DNA from: CAYSSG01 sp964433635
GTDB taxonomy: Bacteria > Atribacterota > Phoenicimicrobiia > Phoenicimicrobiales > Stramentimicrobiaceae
Direction: 5' to 3'
Length of the DNA stretch: 64,000 bases
Assembly: GCA_964433635.1 (NCBI GenBank)
Contig: CAYSSG010000003.1
Location: 1 to 64,000, forward strand
Shown here: piece by piece, positions 9,211-19,300 of the stretch
Layout of the letters: every line of letters starts with the position of its first letter
How positions within the stretch are numbered: position 1 is the first letter of the stretch
Notes under the pieces: model-generated
What the model saw: the letters and a program-made list of their open reading frames with translations, nothing else
What the model was told of the DNA's origin: nothing
Database searches by the model: none
Made by a program: the position numbers and the translations under genes

Positions 9211-10075
9211 TTTTTTGTCTGCTCAAACAATCGAAGAAGCTTTGGATTGTTTGAATCAAGGCAGAAGGGTACAGTTATTAGCCGGAGGAACTGATTTAAT
9301 GGTGAATCTCCATAAGGCAAGTCCTCGTTTAGAACCCTTTGAAAATCTCCTGGATATCAGTCATATTTCAGAATTGAATTTTATCAAGAAGGTAGAACAT
9401 TCAGTAGAAATAGGACCTTTAGTGACCCATTCCGAATTAGTGAGTGAACCGCTTATTCAACGTTATTTTTCTTGTTTAGCCACAGCAGCTCAAACCATTG
9501 GATCTACACAAATCCGCAATCGTGGTACGATTGGCGGGAATATTATAAATGCGTCCCCTGCAGCTGACCTCTTGCCACCCTTGATTGCCCTGAGAGCTGA
9601 AGTAGAATGTACCTCAAAAAACAGGAAAAGAGTATTACCCCTGGAGGAATTCTTAGCCGGGCCTTATCAGACGAAACTGCATTCCGATGAATTATTAACT
9701 AAAATCAGTATCCCCTTACTTGGAGAACATTATTACAATTATTATCAGAAAATAGGTCGCAGAAAAGCCATGTCTATTTCCCGTTTAAGTCTTGCTGTGA
9801 TCGCAAACATAGACCTACATGGCGCATTCCAGGATACCAGAATAGTGCCCGGGTCTGCAACTCCTTATCCCAGGTCCTTTCCGGAAACAGAGAAAGCAAT
9901 CAATGGAGCATTGGTTGATCAAATCGATATTGAAGAGATCTGTCAGATAGCAGTGCAGGAGATGGTTTTCATCACAGGGGAGAGGTGGTCTACACCATAT
10001 AAGAAACCGACCCTGGCCATTCTGGTGAAAAGAGCGCTGGAAGGGATTGTTCAGGAGGTAAATGCGAATGAATAA
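9197..10075 (+). CDS. xanthine dehydrogenase family, FAD-binding subunit
   Basis: FAD subunit of the first molybdenum hydroxylase, 292 residues. The two flavin-binding motifs are clear: LLAGGTDLMVNL near residue 31 and QIRNRGTIGGNI with NASPAADL near 105-125. The start lies inside the end of the Mo-subunit gene, with AAAGGAGG about 8 nt upstream, so translation is coupled. It passes electrons from the Fe-S subunit to NAD+ or another acceptor. Confidence 0.9.
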   Translation: MFQYDFLSAQTIEEALDCLNQGRRVQLLAGGTDLMVNLHKASPRLEPFENLLDISHISELNFIKKVEHSVEIGPLVTHSELVSEPLIQRYFSCLATAAQTIGSTQIRNRGTIGGNIINASPAADLLPPLIALRAEVECTSKNRKRVLPLEEFLAGPYQTKLHSDELLTKISIPLLGEHYYNYYQKIGRRKAMSISRLSLAVIANIDLHGAFQDTRIVPGSATPYPRSFPETEKAINGALVDQIDIEEICQIAVQEMVFITGERWSTPYKKPTLAILVKRALEGIVQEVNANE

Positions 10076-10532
10076 GATGGTAATAACATTGAAGGTGAAT
10101 GGGAAGGAATTCACGTTACAGGTAACACCCGAAGAGCGGTTGATTGATACCCTGCGACAGCAATTGAGATTAACCGGAACCAAGGAAGGCTGCGGAATCG
10201 GAGAATGCGGTGCCTGTACGGTTATCCTTAACGGCAAGGCAGTCTGTTCCTGCTTAATTCTTACCGGGCAGATTGGGGGAAGTGAAGTGCTTACCATCGA
10301 AGGATTGGAGACGGATGGAAAACTTGACCCTTTGCAGAAAGCCTTTGTTGACCATCATGCCATTCAGTGCGGCTTCTGCACACCTGGAATGCTGATGTCT
10401 GCCAAGGCTTTACTTATCCATAACCCTCATCCCAGTCGGGAAGAGATCAAAACAGCCCTGGAAGGCAACCTGTGCCGATGTACCGGCTATGAACAGATTA
10501 TCGAGGCAATTGAAAGTGTAAGTAAGGAATAA
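10068..10532 (+). CDS. xanthine dehydrogenase family, [2Fe-2S] subunit
   Basis: Iron-sulfur subunit with two [2Fe-2S] clusters: the plant-ferredoxin-type motif GCGIGECGACTV plus a further Cys, and the C-terminal QCGFCTPGM and CRCTGY motifs. I chose the ATG at 10068 because AGGAGGT (10053-10059) is 8 nt before it; the ATG at 10062 would leave only 2 nt. It overlaps the end of the FAD gene and completes the Mo-FAD-FeS set. Confidence 0.92.
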   Translation: MNKMVITLKVNGKEFTLQVTPEERLIDTLRQQLRLTGTKEGCGIGECGACTVILNGKAVCSCLILTGQIGGSEVLTIEGLETDGKLDPLQKAFVDHHAIQCGFCTPGMLMSAKALLIHNPHPSREEIKTALEGNLCRCTGYEQIIEAIESVSKE

Positions 10533-10548
10533 GAGGGAGGATTAGCGG

Positions 10549-11907
10549 ATGGCTTCACTATTGATTAAAAATGTCAAAGAGATTGTCACCATGGATCAGG
10601 AAAGATCTCGATTAAAAGGATACAGTCTCCTGATTGAGGGCAATCGGATAAGCAAAATTGCCTCGGATATTGCCTGTCAATCTGATGTAATAATTGATGG
10701 ATCCGATTATTTTCTTTACCCGGGATTAATTAATACCCACCACCACTTCTATCAAACCCTGACCAGGAATATTCCCCAGGTGCAAAATTTAGCATTGTTT
10801 GGCTGGTTAGAATATCTTTATCCCATCTGGGCTCGTCTGACTCCCCAGGCAGTCTATTACAGCAGCTTAGTAGCGATGGGGGAACTGTTAAAAACAGGCT
10901 GTACCACTGCAGTTGACCAATACTATGTTTTTCCCAGAAGTCAGCCTAAAGAATTAATTGATGAAGAGTTCAGGGCTGCCTCAGAGATTGGCATCCGTTT
11001 TCATGGCTGCCGGGGGAGTATGTCTCTCAGCAGGAAAGATGGTGGATTACCCCCTGATGAGGTGGTTCAGACTGAGGATGAAATTCTCACAGATTCTCAA
11101 CGAGTCATCGAGAAATTCCATGACAGGAAACCCTTTGCCATGCAAAGAGTGGTCCTGGCACCCTGTTCACCATTCTCGGTTACCGAGAATCTTTTAAGGG
11201 AATCGATTGAACTGGCAAGGCAATATCATGTGTTGAGTCATACCCATATAGCGGAAACGAAAGATGAAGAGGAATTTTGCCAGAAAAAGTTTCATTTGAG
11301 GCCACTGGACTATATGGAAAAGGTTACCTGGTTGGGTGAGGATATCTGGTTTGCCCATTGTGTTCATTTAACAGAAAGAGAGATCGATCGACTGGCAGAA
11401 ACAGGAGCCGGAGTAGCGCATTGCCCTGTTTCGAACCAGAAATTGTCTTCCGGAACAGCCAATATCCCTTATATGCTGAGAAAAAAGGTTCCGGTAGGAC
11501 TTGCGGTTGATGGGAGTACCAGCAATGATTCCTCGAACATGATTGCAGAATTAAAAGCGGCTTTTCTGATACATCGCTTAATTCACGGTATCACCAGTAT
11601 GTCAGCAGAAGATGTTCTCGGTATGGCTACCAACGGTGGCCGTGCTATACTGCATCAGCCGGAGATCGGAAGTATAGAAGTAGGAAAAGCAGCGGATATG
11701 TTCTTAATGAATACCAGAAGACTGGGATTTGCCGGAGGATTGTCAGATTCTATTTCTGCCCTTGTTACTTCAGGTAACTCCCAGATTGTGGACATCACGA
11801 TTGTGAATGGTAAAATTGTTGTTCGCAATGGTCGACTGACCAATATTGATGAGGATGAGTTGATTGAAGAGGCAAATCGAATTTCCCGAAAGATGATTGA
11901 GGGATAA
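10549..11907 (+). CDS. 8-oxoguanine deaminase-like amidohydrolase
   Basis: Metal-dependent amidohydrolase of the guanine-deaminase/TrzN branch, 452 residues. It closely follows the pattern of characterised 8-oxoguanine deaminases: NTHHHFYQTLTR metal motif near 63-74, the FGWLEYLYPIWARLTP segment, HTHIAE near 227, HCVHLTE near 264 and the VDGSTSNDSSN loop near 320 that holds the catalytic Asp. It would deaminate 8-oxoguanine (to urate) or a similar oxidised purine, feeding the urate pathway encoded around it. It starts 16 nt after the Fe-S subunit with GAGGGAGG upstream. Substrate is inferred from motif similarity only. Confidence 0.82.
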   Translation: MASLLIKNVKEIVTMDQERSRLKGYSLLIEGNRISKIASDIACQSDVIIDGSDYFLYPGLINTHHHFYQTLTRNIPQVQNLALFGWLEYLYPIWARLTPQAVYYSSLVAMGELLKTGCTTAVDQYYVFPRSQPKELIDEEFRAASEIGIRFHGCRGSMSLSRKDGGLPPDEVVQTEDEILTDSQRVIEKFHDRKPFAMQRVVLAPCSPFSVTENLLRESIELARQYHVLSHTHIAETKDEEEFCQKKFHLRPLDYMEKVTWLGEDIWFAHCVHLTEREIDRLAETGAGVAHCPVSNQKLSSGTANIPYMLRKKVPVGLAVDGSTSNDSSNMIAELKAAFLIHRLIHGITSMSAEDVLGMATNGGRAILHQPEIGSIEVGKAADMFLMNTRRLGFAGGLSDSISALVTSGNSQIVDITIVNGKIVVRNGRLTNIDEDELIEEANRISRKMIEG

Positions 11908-11919
11908 GAGGTGAAAAAT

Positions 11920-13251
11920 ATGCTGATTATCGGAAATGGTACGGTTATTACCTTTGATGAAGATTTTCGGGTGGTTCCTCGTGGCGGTGTTGCTATCGAG
12001 GAAGAGAAGATTCTGGCGGTGGAAGAAACAGGCCGATTGAGAGATAAATACCCTGAAGCTGTCTTTAAGAATGTTAAAGGTAAAGTGATTATGCCGGGCA
12101 TGATTAATACACATACCCATCTGTACAGCACTTTTGCCCGGGGATTGAATCTTAAAACAGATGTACCGCCCAAGAATTTTGTAAAGATATTAGAAAAGCT
12201 ATGGTGGAGATTAGATAGAACTTTAAACGAAGAGGATATCTATTACAGTGCCTTGTATGCCCTCCTGGATTGTATTAAAAAAGGGACTACCACCATCTTT
12301 GATCATCATGCCAGCGGAAGTTTTATCAATGGAAGTTTAGATATTATTGCTGAAGCCATTTGTCAGGTTGGCATCAGAGGAAATCTGTCTTATGAAATAT
12401 CCGACCGGTATGGCCATGAAAATGCCCTGACCGGCCTTCGAGAGAATGAACGGTTTATTAAGAGGATACAGCAGGAGAAACTTTCCCATCTGACAGGATT
12501 AATCGGACTTCATGCCTCCTTTACGCTGGAGAATGAGACTTTATCTCTTGCTGCAGACCTTTCTGATGAATTAAAAGTTCCTTTTCATATCCATGTAGCT
12601 GAGGGAATGGCGGATGTCTATGAGAGTAAAACCCGAGGTTATAAGGGAGTTGCTGAGCGACTGAAGCGTTTTCGTATTCTGCGTCCCGGAACGTTAGCCA
12701 TTCACGGTGTTCATCTCAGGGAGGAGGAGTTGAAAATGTTAAAAGATCTTCAGGTCTACCTGATTCATAATCCTGAATCGAATATGAGTAACGCAGTCGG
12801 TATGGCTCCGGTGAAATCCTCTTTCAAGAATGGTCTCATGGTAGGACTGGGGACCGACGGATATACCATGGATATGTTTGAAAGCATAAAGGTGGCCAAT
12901 CTTTTACAAAAACATGAATATCACCATCCCCAGGCTGGCTGGGAAGAAGTTTTTCAGATGGCCTTTGTAAATAACCGTAGGATTGCTGCTGAATTCTTTA
13001 ATCAGCCACTGGGCATCTTAAAGAAAGGGAGCCCGGCGGACCTGCTGGTTATGAACTATCATCCACCTACACCCATTAACAGCGAGAATGCTTATGCTCA
13101 CATCTTGTTTGGTATGAGTGGTGATATGGTTGATGATACAATGGTTGGAGGTAGAATGTTAATGGAAGATCGAAGAATATGCTGCCTGGATTATGATACG
13201 ATAACAGAAAGGATCAGAGAACAGTCACAAAATTACTGGAAGAGATTTTAA
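11920..13251 (+). CDS. ssnA: SsnA-type aminohydrolase
   Basis: Amidohydrolase of the SsnA family, part of the anaerobic purine/urate clusters of enterobacteria and clostridia. Diagnostic segments are NTHTHLYSTFARG (metal ligands), WWRLDRTLNEEDIYYSAL and TIFDHHASGSFINGS, which match E. coli SsnA closely. HAxF and HVAEG motifs and a GLGTDGYTMD loop complete the metal site. I chose ATG 11920 because the GTG at 11911 lies inside the AAGAGGTG ribosome site. It follows the 8-oxoguanine-deaminase-like gene by 12 nt. The exact reaction of SsnA is not established from the sequence. Confidence 0.9.
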   Translation: MLIIGNGTVITFDEDFRVVPRGGVAIEEEKILAVEETGRLRDKYPEAVFKNVKGKVIMPGMINTHTHLYSTFARGLNLKTDVPPKNFVKILEKLWWRLDRTLNEEDIYYSALYALLDCIKKGTTTIFDHHASGSFINGSLDIIAEAICQVGIRGNLSYEISDRYGHENALTGLRENERFIKRIQQEKLSHLTGLIGLHASFTLENETLSLAADLSDELKVPFHIHVAEGMADVYESKTRGYKGVAERLKRFRILRPGTLAIHGVHLREEELKMLKDLQVYLIHNPESNMSNAVGMAPVKSSFKNGLMVGLGTDGYTMDMFESIKVANLLQKHEYHHPQAGWEEVFQMAFVNNRRIAAEFFNQPLGILKKGSPADLLVMNYHPPTPINSENAYAHILFGMSGDMVDDTMVGGRMLMEDRRICCLDYDTITERIREQSQNYWKRF

Positions 13252-13332
13252 TTCAGGTATATCCTGGTCTATTTCCTTCCATGGGTGAACAAAGATGAAT
13301 TCAGTATTTATATCTCAAAATGAGGAGACAGT

Positions 13333-16300
13333 ATGAGTGACAGAATGCGGCCGATGCCTTTCAGGCAGTTACTACAATGGATCATTGGGGAATTTCGCTC
13401 ACAGGAATCCATTTTTGGTATTCCGAAGAGTCAATTTTTTTTCCAGAAGTATCCGAAAGAAATTCAGATATTTGATGAAACCTGTGCCATTCCTTTAGGT
13501 CCGGCAGCCGGACCACATACGCAATTAGCGCAGAATATTGTCAGCGCATACCTGGCAGGAGGACGCTTTTTCGAGCTTAAAACAGTACAAAGACTTGACA
13601 AACTGAAATTTGATAAACCCTGTATTGATGCAAGAGATGAGGGTTATAATACGGAATGGTCTACCGAACTTTCGCTGGACCAGGCTTTTGACGAATATAT
13701 TAAGGCATGGATACTGCTTTATCTTCTGGAGTCTATTTTTAAAAGAAGTGTTACTTCTGAAAAATCCTTTATTTTTAATATGAGTGTAGGTTATGACCTG
13801 GATGGAATTCAGACACCAGATATGGATTCATTTATTCACCAATTAGCTGATGCCTCAAACCATGCAGTGTTCAAACGCCATCTGGAAGAATTACAAACTT
13901 TTCTCCGGGAAGACCATCTCTTAAAAGAGATAGCGACAAGAGAAACAATAAAAGAACTTGTCAATCTCAATGAGGTTATTTCACCCTATATCACTCGATC
14001 AGTTACCCTGTCAACCATGCATGGATGTCCTCCTTCGGAGATAGAAGCCATCAGTCGATATCTCATGGGAGAAAAAGGACTGCACACCTATGTCAAGTTA
14101 AATCCGACCCTGCTGGGGTATAAAGAAGTCAGAAAAATTCTGGATACGCTGGGTTTTGATTCTATCTCTCTTAAGGAATCGGTATTCGACAATGACCTGC
14201 AATGGGATGATGCCATAAGGATGTTGAAACGACTTTCTGCCTTTTCTGGGAAATTCGGTCGATATTTTGGCATCAAACTTTCCAATACCCTGGGGGTGGT
14301 CAATGATATGGGTATCCTTCCTGGTGATGAAATGTATCTTTCCGGGCGCATTCTCTTTCCCATTACCATAACGCTTGCTTCCCGCTTAGCACGCCAGTTT
14401 AAGGGGGATCTCCCCATATCTTATTCGGGAGGGGCTTTTCAGTTCAATATTGACAGGATTTTTGAGGCGGGAATTAGACCAATTACGATGGTCACTGAAT
14501 TGCTCAAGCCGGGCGGTTATCTGAGAATGAAAGAAATAGCTAAAAAATTAGAAGGGACTATCCAACGGAAAGTATCATCTCAAAAAATTGATGCAGCAAA
14601 GCTTGAGTGGTTAGCCGAAGATGCCCTCCGGAATCCCTATTACTGCAAAGACTGGAGAGGCACCAACCGAGTATCTGTTAATCAGACATTACCGCTGACT
14701 GACTGTTATATAGCTCCCTGTATCCTATCCTGTCCCATCCTGCAGGATATTCCTGAGTATATTCAACTGGCAGGAAAAGGCAAGTATGATGCTGCTTTGG
14801 AAATCATCTACCGGAAAAATCCCTTACCTCATATCACCGGGAATATCTGTACGCATCCGTGCATGTCGCATTGCACCCGCCTGGACTATGAGGGAGCAGT
14901 TCAAATTCGGGAAGTCAAAAGAATCACTGCTATTTGTGGGCAGTATTCGACCTCTGTTAGAAACCAACCGGCAACAAAAAAATTAGCAGCCAGGGTTGCC
15001 GTGATTGGTGCTGGTCCGGCGGGCTTATCTGCAGCTTACTTTCTTTCCAAAGCAGGGTTTAAGGTGACGATATTTGAAAAACGGGAATCACCGGGTGGTG
15101 TCGTCACTCATATTTTGCCTCAATTCAGAATTTCATTATCTGCTGTCAGAAATGATATCGCCGAGATTGAAGCAATGGGTACGGAATTCAGATATGGTTT
15201 TGCAGAAGCGTTTTCTATCAGCCATTTAAAGAACGAGGGATATCAATACATCTTTATAGGAATAGGAGCAGAGGTTTCACAGGAATTTTCATTAGCCGGA
15301 GAGAACCGGAATGTTTATCAGGCGCTGGAATTTTTAATGATGTTTAATAAAGACGGGGAAAGCCTTAATCTCGGCCGGAAGGTTGCAGTCATTGGTGGCG
15401 GCAATACGGCCATAGACAGTGCACGTGCTGCCCTGAGGGTGAAGGGTGTGGAGAAGGTGTATATTATCTATCGCCGCACCGAAAGGGAGATGCCTGCGGA
15501 TTGGGAAGAATATAAGCAGGCCATTAATGAGGGGGTTATATTTAAGGCACTCTTATTGCCGGAATCATTTTCCCGGGACGGCACACTGAAATGCTGCAGG
15601 ATGAAACTGGGTGCCTCTGACCGAAGCGGTCGTAAAAGCCCTGTTCCGACAGAGGAAAAGATAGAGATAGGTGTAGATTCAGTCATTACTGCGATCGGTG
15701 AACATGCAGACGTTAAATTATTAAAGAATTGCGGATTAGAAATTGAACAAAGCGGCAGACCAAGGGTTAATTCAGAAACTCTGGAGACAAACATCAAAAA
15801 TGTTTTTATAGGAGGAGATGTCCTGCGCGGTCCTTCTACTGTTGTGGAGGCGATTGCCGATGCGCGAAAGGCAGCAGGGGCAATCATCAAAAAGGAAATG
15901 ACTGATTGGAATGGCCAGGAAAAGCCGTTTAAACCGGGACGCAACGATCAAAATTGGATTCAGGACATCTATCACAAAAAAGGTTGCCTCATTCTCCCGG
16001 AACATTCTAAAGAAGATAAAGCTATCACTGAGATAGAAGCAAGTCGTTGTCTTGAGTGCAATATGATCTGTAATAAATGTGTGGATGTCTGTCCCAATCG
16101 AGCCAATGTAGCCATTAAGGTGGATGGGAAAGAAGATTTTAAGGATATTTTTCAGATTCTGCATCTTGATTTCTTATGCAATGAATGTGGAAACTGCGCT
16201 ACCTTCTGTCCTTACAATGGAAAGCCGTATCAGGATAAACTTACCCTGTTTGCCACCAGGGTGGACTTTGAAGACAGCAGCAATCATGGTTTTGTCATTA

Positions 16301-16497
16301 CAGGTTGCGCTGGTAATCAGATCGTGACCTTAAGATATCTGGATGTTCTGTGGGAGTGGAAAATCAACGAAAAAAATGAGCTTGAAATACCAATAGAATG
16401 TAATAACCCCGCTCAGCAGAATAAAAAGGAGCTAACAAAGATTGTCAAAATCATCGATACCGTTTTAAAAGATTACCAATACTTTGTCAGCAAATGA
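13333..16497 (+). CDS. ygfK: YgfK-type Fe-S flavoprotein (putative selenate reductase subunit)
   Basis: Large multidomain redox protein, 1054 residues, as in E. coli YgfK. Residues 1-430 match the YgfK-specific N-terminal domain (RPMPFRQLL, ETCAIPLGPAAGPHTQLAQN, GRFFELKTVQ). Next come GltD-like Cys motifs near 460-520, an FAD site (VIGAGPAGLSAAYF, about 556), an NAD(P)H site (VIGGGNTAIDSARAA, about 687) and two [4Fe-4S] ferredoxin motifs near 907-925 and 950-960. It probably moves electrons in the reductive steps of anaerobic urate/purine breakdown; the selenate-reductase name is historical. A GAGGAGA site precedes the start. Confidence 0.92.
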   Translation: MSDRMRPMPFRQLLQWIIGEFRSQESIFGIPKSQFFFQKYPKEIQIFDETCAIPLGPAAGPHTQLAQNIVSAYLAGGRFFELKTVQRLDKLKFDKPCIDARDEGYNTEWSTELSLDQAFDEYIKAWILLYLLESIFKRSVTSEKSFIFNMSVGYDLDGIQTPDMDSFIHQLADASNHAVFKRHLEELQTFLREDHLLKEIATRETIKELVNLNEVISPYITRSVTLSTMHGCPPSEIEAISRYLMGEKGLHTYVKLNPTLLGYKEVRKILDTLGFDSISLKESVFDNDLQWDDAIRMLKRLSAFSGKFGRYFGIKLSNTLGVVNDMGILPGDEMYLSGRILFPITITLASRLARQFKGDLPISYSGGAFQFNIDRIFEAGIRPITMVTELLKPGGYLRMKEIAKKLEGTIQRKVSSQKIDAAKLEWLAEDALRNPYYCKDWRGTNRVSVNQTLPLTDCYIAPCILSCPILQDIPEYIQLAGKGKYDAALEIIYRKNPLPHITGNICTHPCMSHCTRLDYEGAVQIREVKRITAICGQYSTSVRNQPATKKLAARVAVIGAGPAGLSAAYFLSKAGFKVTIFEKRESPGGVVTHILPQFRISLSAVRNDIAEIEAMGTEFRYGFAEAFSISHLKNEGYQYIFIGIGAEVSQEFSLAGENRNVYQALEFLMMFNKDGESLNLGRKVAVIGGGNTAIDSARAALRVKGVEKVYIIYRRTEREMPADWEEYKQAINEGVIFKALLLPESFSRDGTLKCCRMKLGASDRSGRKSPVPTEEKIEIGVDSVITAIGEHADVKLLKNCGLEIEQSGRPRVNSETLETNIKNVFIGGDVLRGPSTVVEAIADARKAAGAIIKKEMTDWNGQEKPFKPGRNDQNWIQDIYHKKGCLILPEHSKEDKAITEIEASRCLECNMICNKCVDVCPNRANVAIKVDGKEDFKDIFQILHLDFLCNECGNCATFCPYNGKPYQDKLTLFATRVDFEDSSNHGFVITGCAGNQIVTLRYLDVLWEWKINEKNELEIPIECNNPAQQNKKELTKIVKIIDTVLKDYQYFVSK

Positions 16498-16586
16498 ACA
16501 TGCTGAAAAATATCTGGAAAAAATATTGAAGCCTTTTCATTAAAACGAATTAAGGAATGTCAGGAATATACCCAAGGAGGGATAGC

Positions 16587-18377
16587 ATGGATATAGACAC
16601 ACTACTCCACTTGAAGAAATCTCTGATCAGAACGGCATTGGGAAAAGAAGAAGCTGATCTGATTCTCAGAAACTGTATGTTGGTCAATCTTTTTACGGAC
16701 CGGGTAGAAAAAGTGAATGTCTATATCAAGGATCGATATATTGCTTCTGTTACTCCCGCATCTTTCAGCGGTAAAAATGTTATAGAATGTTCGGATTATT
16801 ATGCTCTCCCGGGATTCATTGATGGCCATATACATGTAGATTCCACCCTTTTAACCCTCAGTCAGTTAGCGAAAGTTATTCTCCCCTGTGGAACAACCAC
16901 GCTGATGGTTGATCCCATGGAAATCGGAAATGTATGTGGTATAAGGGGGGTCAAGGAATTTCTTAAAGAGGCAGAAACCCTACCGCTGAAAGCCTTTGTT
17001 CAAATTTGTTCCCAGGTTCCCACTGCACCCGGGCTTGAGACGAGCGGTGCTTTCATTGGTGAAGAAGAGATAAGGGAAATGCTCGAGATGGACAGGGTGT
17101 CTGCCCTTGGTGAGCTGGATATCTTTAAACTTCTTCCCTTTAAAAGAGAGTATCTCTTGAAACTTCTTTATGCTGAGAGGAAAAATAAGATTCGGGTTGG
17201 TCATGCAGCTGGATTGTCAGGAAGGATGCTGGAAGCATATGCCGCCGGAGGAATGAATGATGATCATGAATGCGTTACCAAAGATGAGGCAATGGAAAGA
17301 CTCAGGCTGGGAATGGAGATTATGATAAGGGATGGATCAAGTGAACGAAATTTAGAAGAATTGATTACCATGATTACGGAAGAAAAACTGGATACACGGT
17401 TCCTTTTTTTCTGTACCGATGACAAGCATTTCAATGATATGATTCGTGAGGGTCATATTGACTATCATGTTCGTAAAGCCATCTCCCTGGGAGTCAAACC
17501 TATCGATGCGATAAAGATGGGTTCATATAACTGTGCCCGGCATTTCAGATTGGATCATCAGGTTGGGAGCATCAGTCCAACCAGAATAGCCGATATTGTT
17601 TTAACCAGAAGTCTGCAGGAAATCAGGGCTGAAATGGTGATTGCCGATGGTAAAATTGTTGCCAGAGAGGGAAAGATGATCGCAGATCTTCCGGTATATA
17701 ACTGGCCCGAATGGGCACTTGATACCGTTCACATCGGGACTGATATTCGTCCTGAAAAGTTACAACTGCATGCTTCCGGTTCCCGGGCAAAAGTAAGAGT
17801 GATTGAGATTGTCAAGAACCAGATTATCAATAAGGCTTCCGAAGCAGTACTTCCTGTGATAAACGGAACAGTGCTGCCTGATTTGAAACAGGATGTATTA
17901 AAATTTATCTGTGTCGAGAGGCATCAGGCCAGTGGGGAAATCGGGATAGCTTTTGTAAAAGGATTTGGATTAAAAAAAGGTGCCATAGCCGGTTCTGTCG
18001 CTCATGATCATCATAATATCGTTGCTGTCGGTACTGACGATGCAGATTTGTTACTGGCTGTGCATACCATCCAGAAGCTTCATGGCGGGCTTACTGTTGT
18101 TGAAGGCGGGAAGGTATTGGAAGAGCTTCCCCTGGAGATAGGCGGTTTGATGAGTCACTGGTCAATCGAAAGAATGAATGAAGCGGTCACAAGTTTAAAC
18201 TGTCAGGTAGAGAAACTGGGAAGTGATATATCCTCACCTTTTATGACTCTCTCGTTTATCTCTCTGCCTACGGTTCCGGAATATGGTTTAACAAACAAGG
18301 GTCTTATTGATGTTAGAAATCATACGTTAATCAGCCCCTTTATTGAGGAAGGACCTGATCTGCCTGAAAAAAGATAG
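16587..18377 (+). CDS. ade: adenine deaminase
   Basis: Amidohydrolase converting adenine to hypoxanthine, 596 residues from the chosen start. GFIDGHIHVDS gives the metal ligands, GHAAGLSG and DDHECVTKDEA follow, DDKHFNDMIREGHID is the active-site Asp region, and the C-terminal domain has the family's GSVAHDHHNIVAVG motif. The start at 16587 is set by AAGGAGG (16574-16580) 6 nt upstream; an in-frame ATG at 16557 has no ribosome site. It feeds adenine into the xanthine dehydrogenase steps. Confidence 0.93.
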   Translation: MDIDTLLHLKKSLIRTALGKEEADLILRNCMLVNLFTDRVEKVNVYIKDRYIASVTPASFSGKNVIECSDYYALPGFIDGHIHVDSTLLTLSQLAKVILPCGTTTLMVDPMEIGNVCGIRGVKEFLKEAETLPLKAFVQICSQVPTAPGLETSGAFIGEEEIREMLEMDRVSALGELDIFKLLPFKREYLLKLLYAERKNKIRVGHAAGLSGRMLEAYAAGGMNDDHECVTKDEAMERLRLGMEIMIRDGSSERNLEELITMITEEKLDTRFLFFCTDDKHFNDMIREGHIDYHVRKAISLGVKPIDAIKMGSYNCARHFRLDHQVGSISPTRIADIVLTRSLQEIRAEMVIADGKIVAREGKMIADLPVYNWPEWALDTVHIGTDIRPEKLQLHASGSRAKVRVIEIVKNQIINKASEAVLPVINGTVLPDLKQDVLKFICVERHQASGEIGIAFVKGFGLKKGAIAGSVAHDHHNIVAVGTDDADLLLAVHTIQKLHGGLTVVEGGKVLEELPLEIGGLMSHWSIERMNEAVTSLNCQVEKLGSDISSPFMTLSFISLPTVPEYGLTNKGLIDVRNHTLISPFIEEGPDLPEKR

Positions 18378-18409
18378 AAGTGAGCCTTTTTGAAGGAGGT
18401 AAAAAATGT

Positions 18410-19300
18410 ATGCAGCAAAAAACCTTACTGAATGAAGGATATTTTGCACCTCGGCAATTAAAGGAAGCACTGGAGATATTATCCCGTTATGGAGATGAGA
18501 TAAAGGTACTTGCCGGTGGAACTGATCTTCTGGTAAATTATAATGATCATTTATATGAAGTGAACGGATGGCTGGATTTACGGATGATCAAGGCGTTACA
18601 GGGAATAAAGATAGTCAAAGATAAAATGATCATCGGGGCAATGGTTACCCATAAGCAATTGGAAGAATCTGAAGAAATCAAAAAATATTTTCCGGTTTTG
18701 AATCATTCTGCTGCAGATATCGGTTCCCCCCAAATAAGAAATAGAGGAACGATCGGAGGTAATATTGTCAATGCCTCACCTGCCGGGGATCTCCTTGCAC
18801 CTTTAATGGCTTATAAGGCGCAGTTTAAAGTACTCTCCAGTCAAGAAGAAGTACTGATTGATGCTGCTGCATTTTTTATTGCTCCCAAAAGAACGGTTTT
18901 GAAGCCTGAACAGTTGCTGGTTCAGGTTATTCTGCCTTTACCCTCTGAAAGAACCTATGGAAGTTGGATAAAAATCAGTAAAAGAAAAGCCCTGGCTATT
19001 GCTACCATTAATCTGGCATTGGTGGTGAAAATGTCCAAAGAAAATCAAAGGATTGAAGAGGTGAGAGCATGCCTGGGTTCTGTTGCGCCAACACCAGTTG
19101 AAATAACGGAAATCCAAGAGAAGATGATAGACAAACGTTGGAATGAATTGAATTTTGAACAGATAGGCAGAATCGTTGAAGAGAAGATTATTCCCATTGA
19201 CGATATCAGAGGAACAAGGGTCTATCGTCAGCAGGTAGCAAAAGATATAATGATAAGTGCCTTGGAAGATATTGCAGTCCGCTGGAGGGAACATCAATGA
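18410..19300 (+). CDS. second xanthine dehydrogenase, FAD-binding subunit
   Basis: FAD subunit of a second molybdenum hydroxylase, 296 residues. The motifs are VLAGGTDLLVNY near 34-45 and QIRNRGTIGGNIVNASPAGD near 108-127. The ATG at 18410 is preceded by GAAGGAGGT with 9-nt spacing; a GTG at 18380 upstream lacks a site. The order here is FAD, FeS, Mo, unlike the first set (Mo, FAD, FeS), so the two sets are not a recent tandem duplication of the whole operon. The stop overlaps the next start by ATGA. Confidence 0.9.
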   Translation: MQQKTLLNEGYFAPRQLKEALEILSRYGDEIKVLAGGTDLLVNYNDHLYEVNGWLDLRMIKALQGIKIVKDKMIIGAMVTHKQLEESEEIKKYFPVLNHSAADIGSPQIRNRGTIGGNIVNASPAGDLLAPLMAYKAQFKVLSSQEEVLIDAAAFFIAPKRTVLKPEQLLVQVILPLPSERTYGSWIKISKRKALAIATINLALVVKMSKENQRIEEVRACLGSVAPTPVEITEIQEKMIDKRWNELNFEQIGRIVEEKIIPIDDIRGTRVYRQQVAKDIMISALEDIAVRWREHQ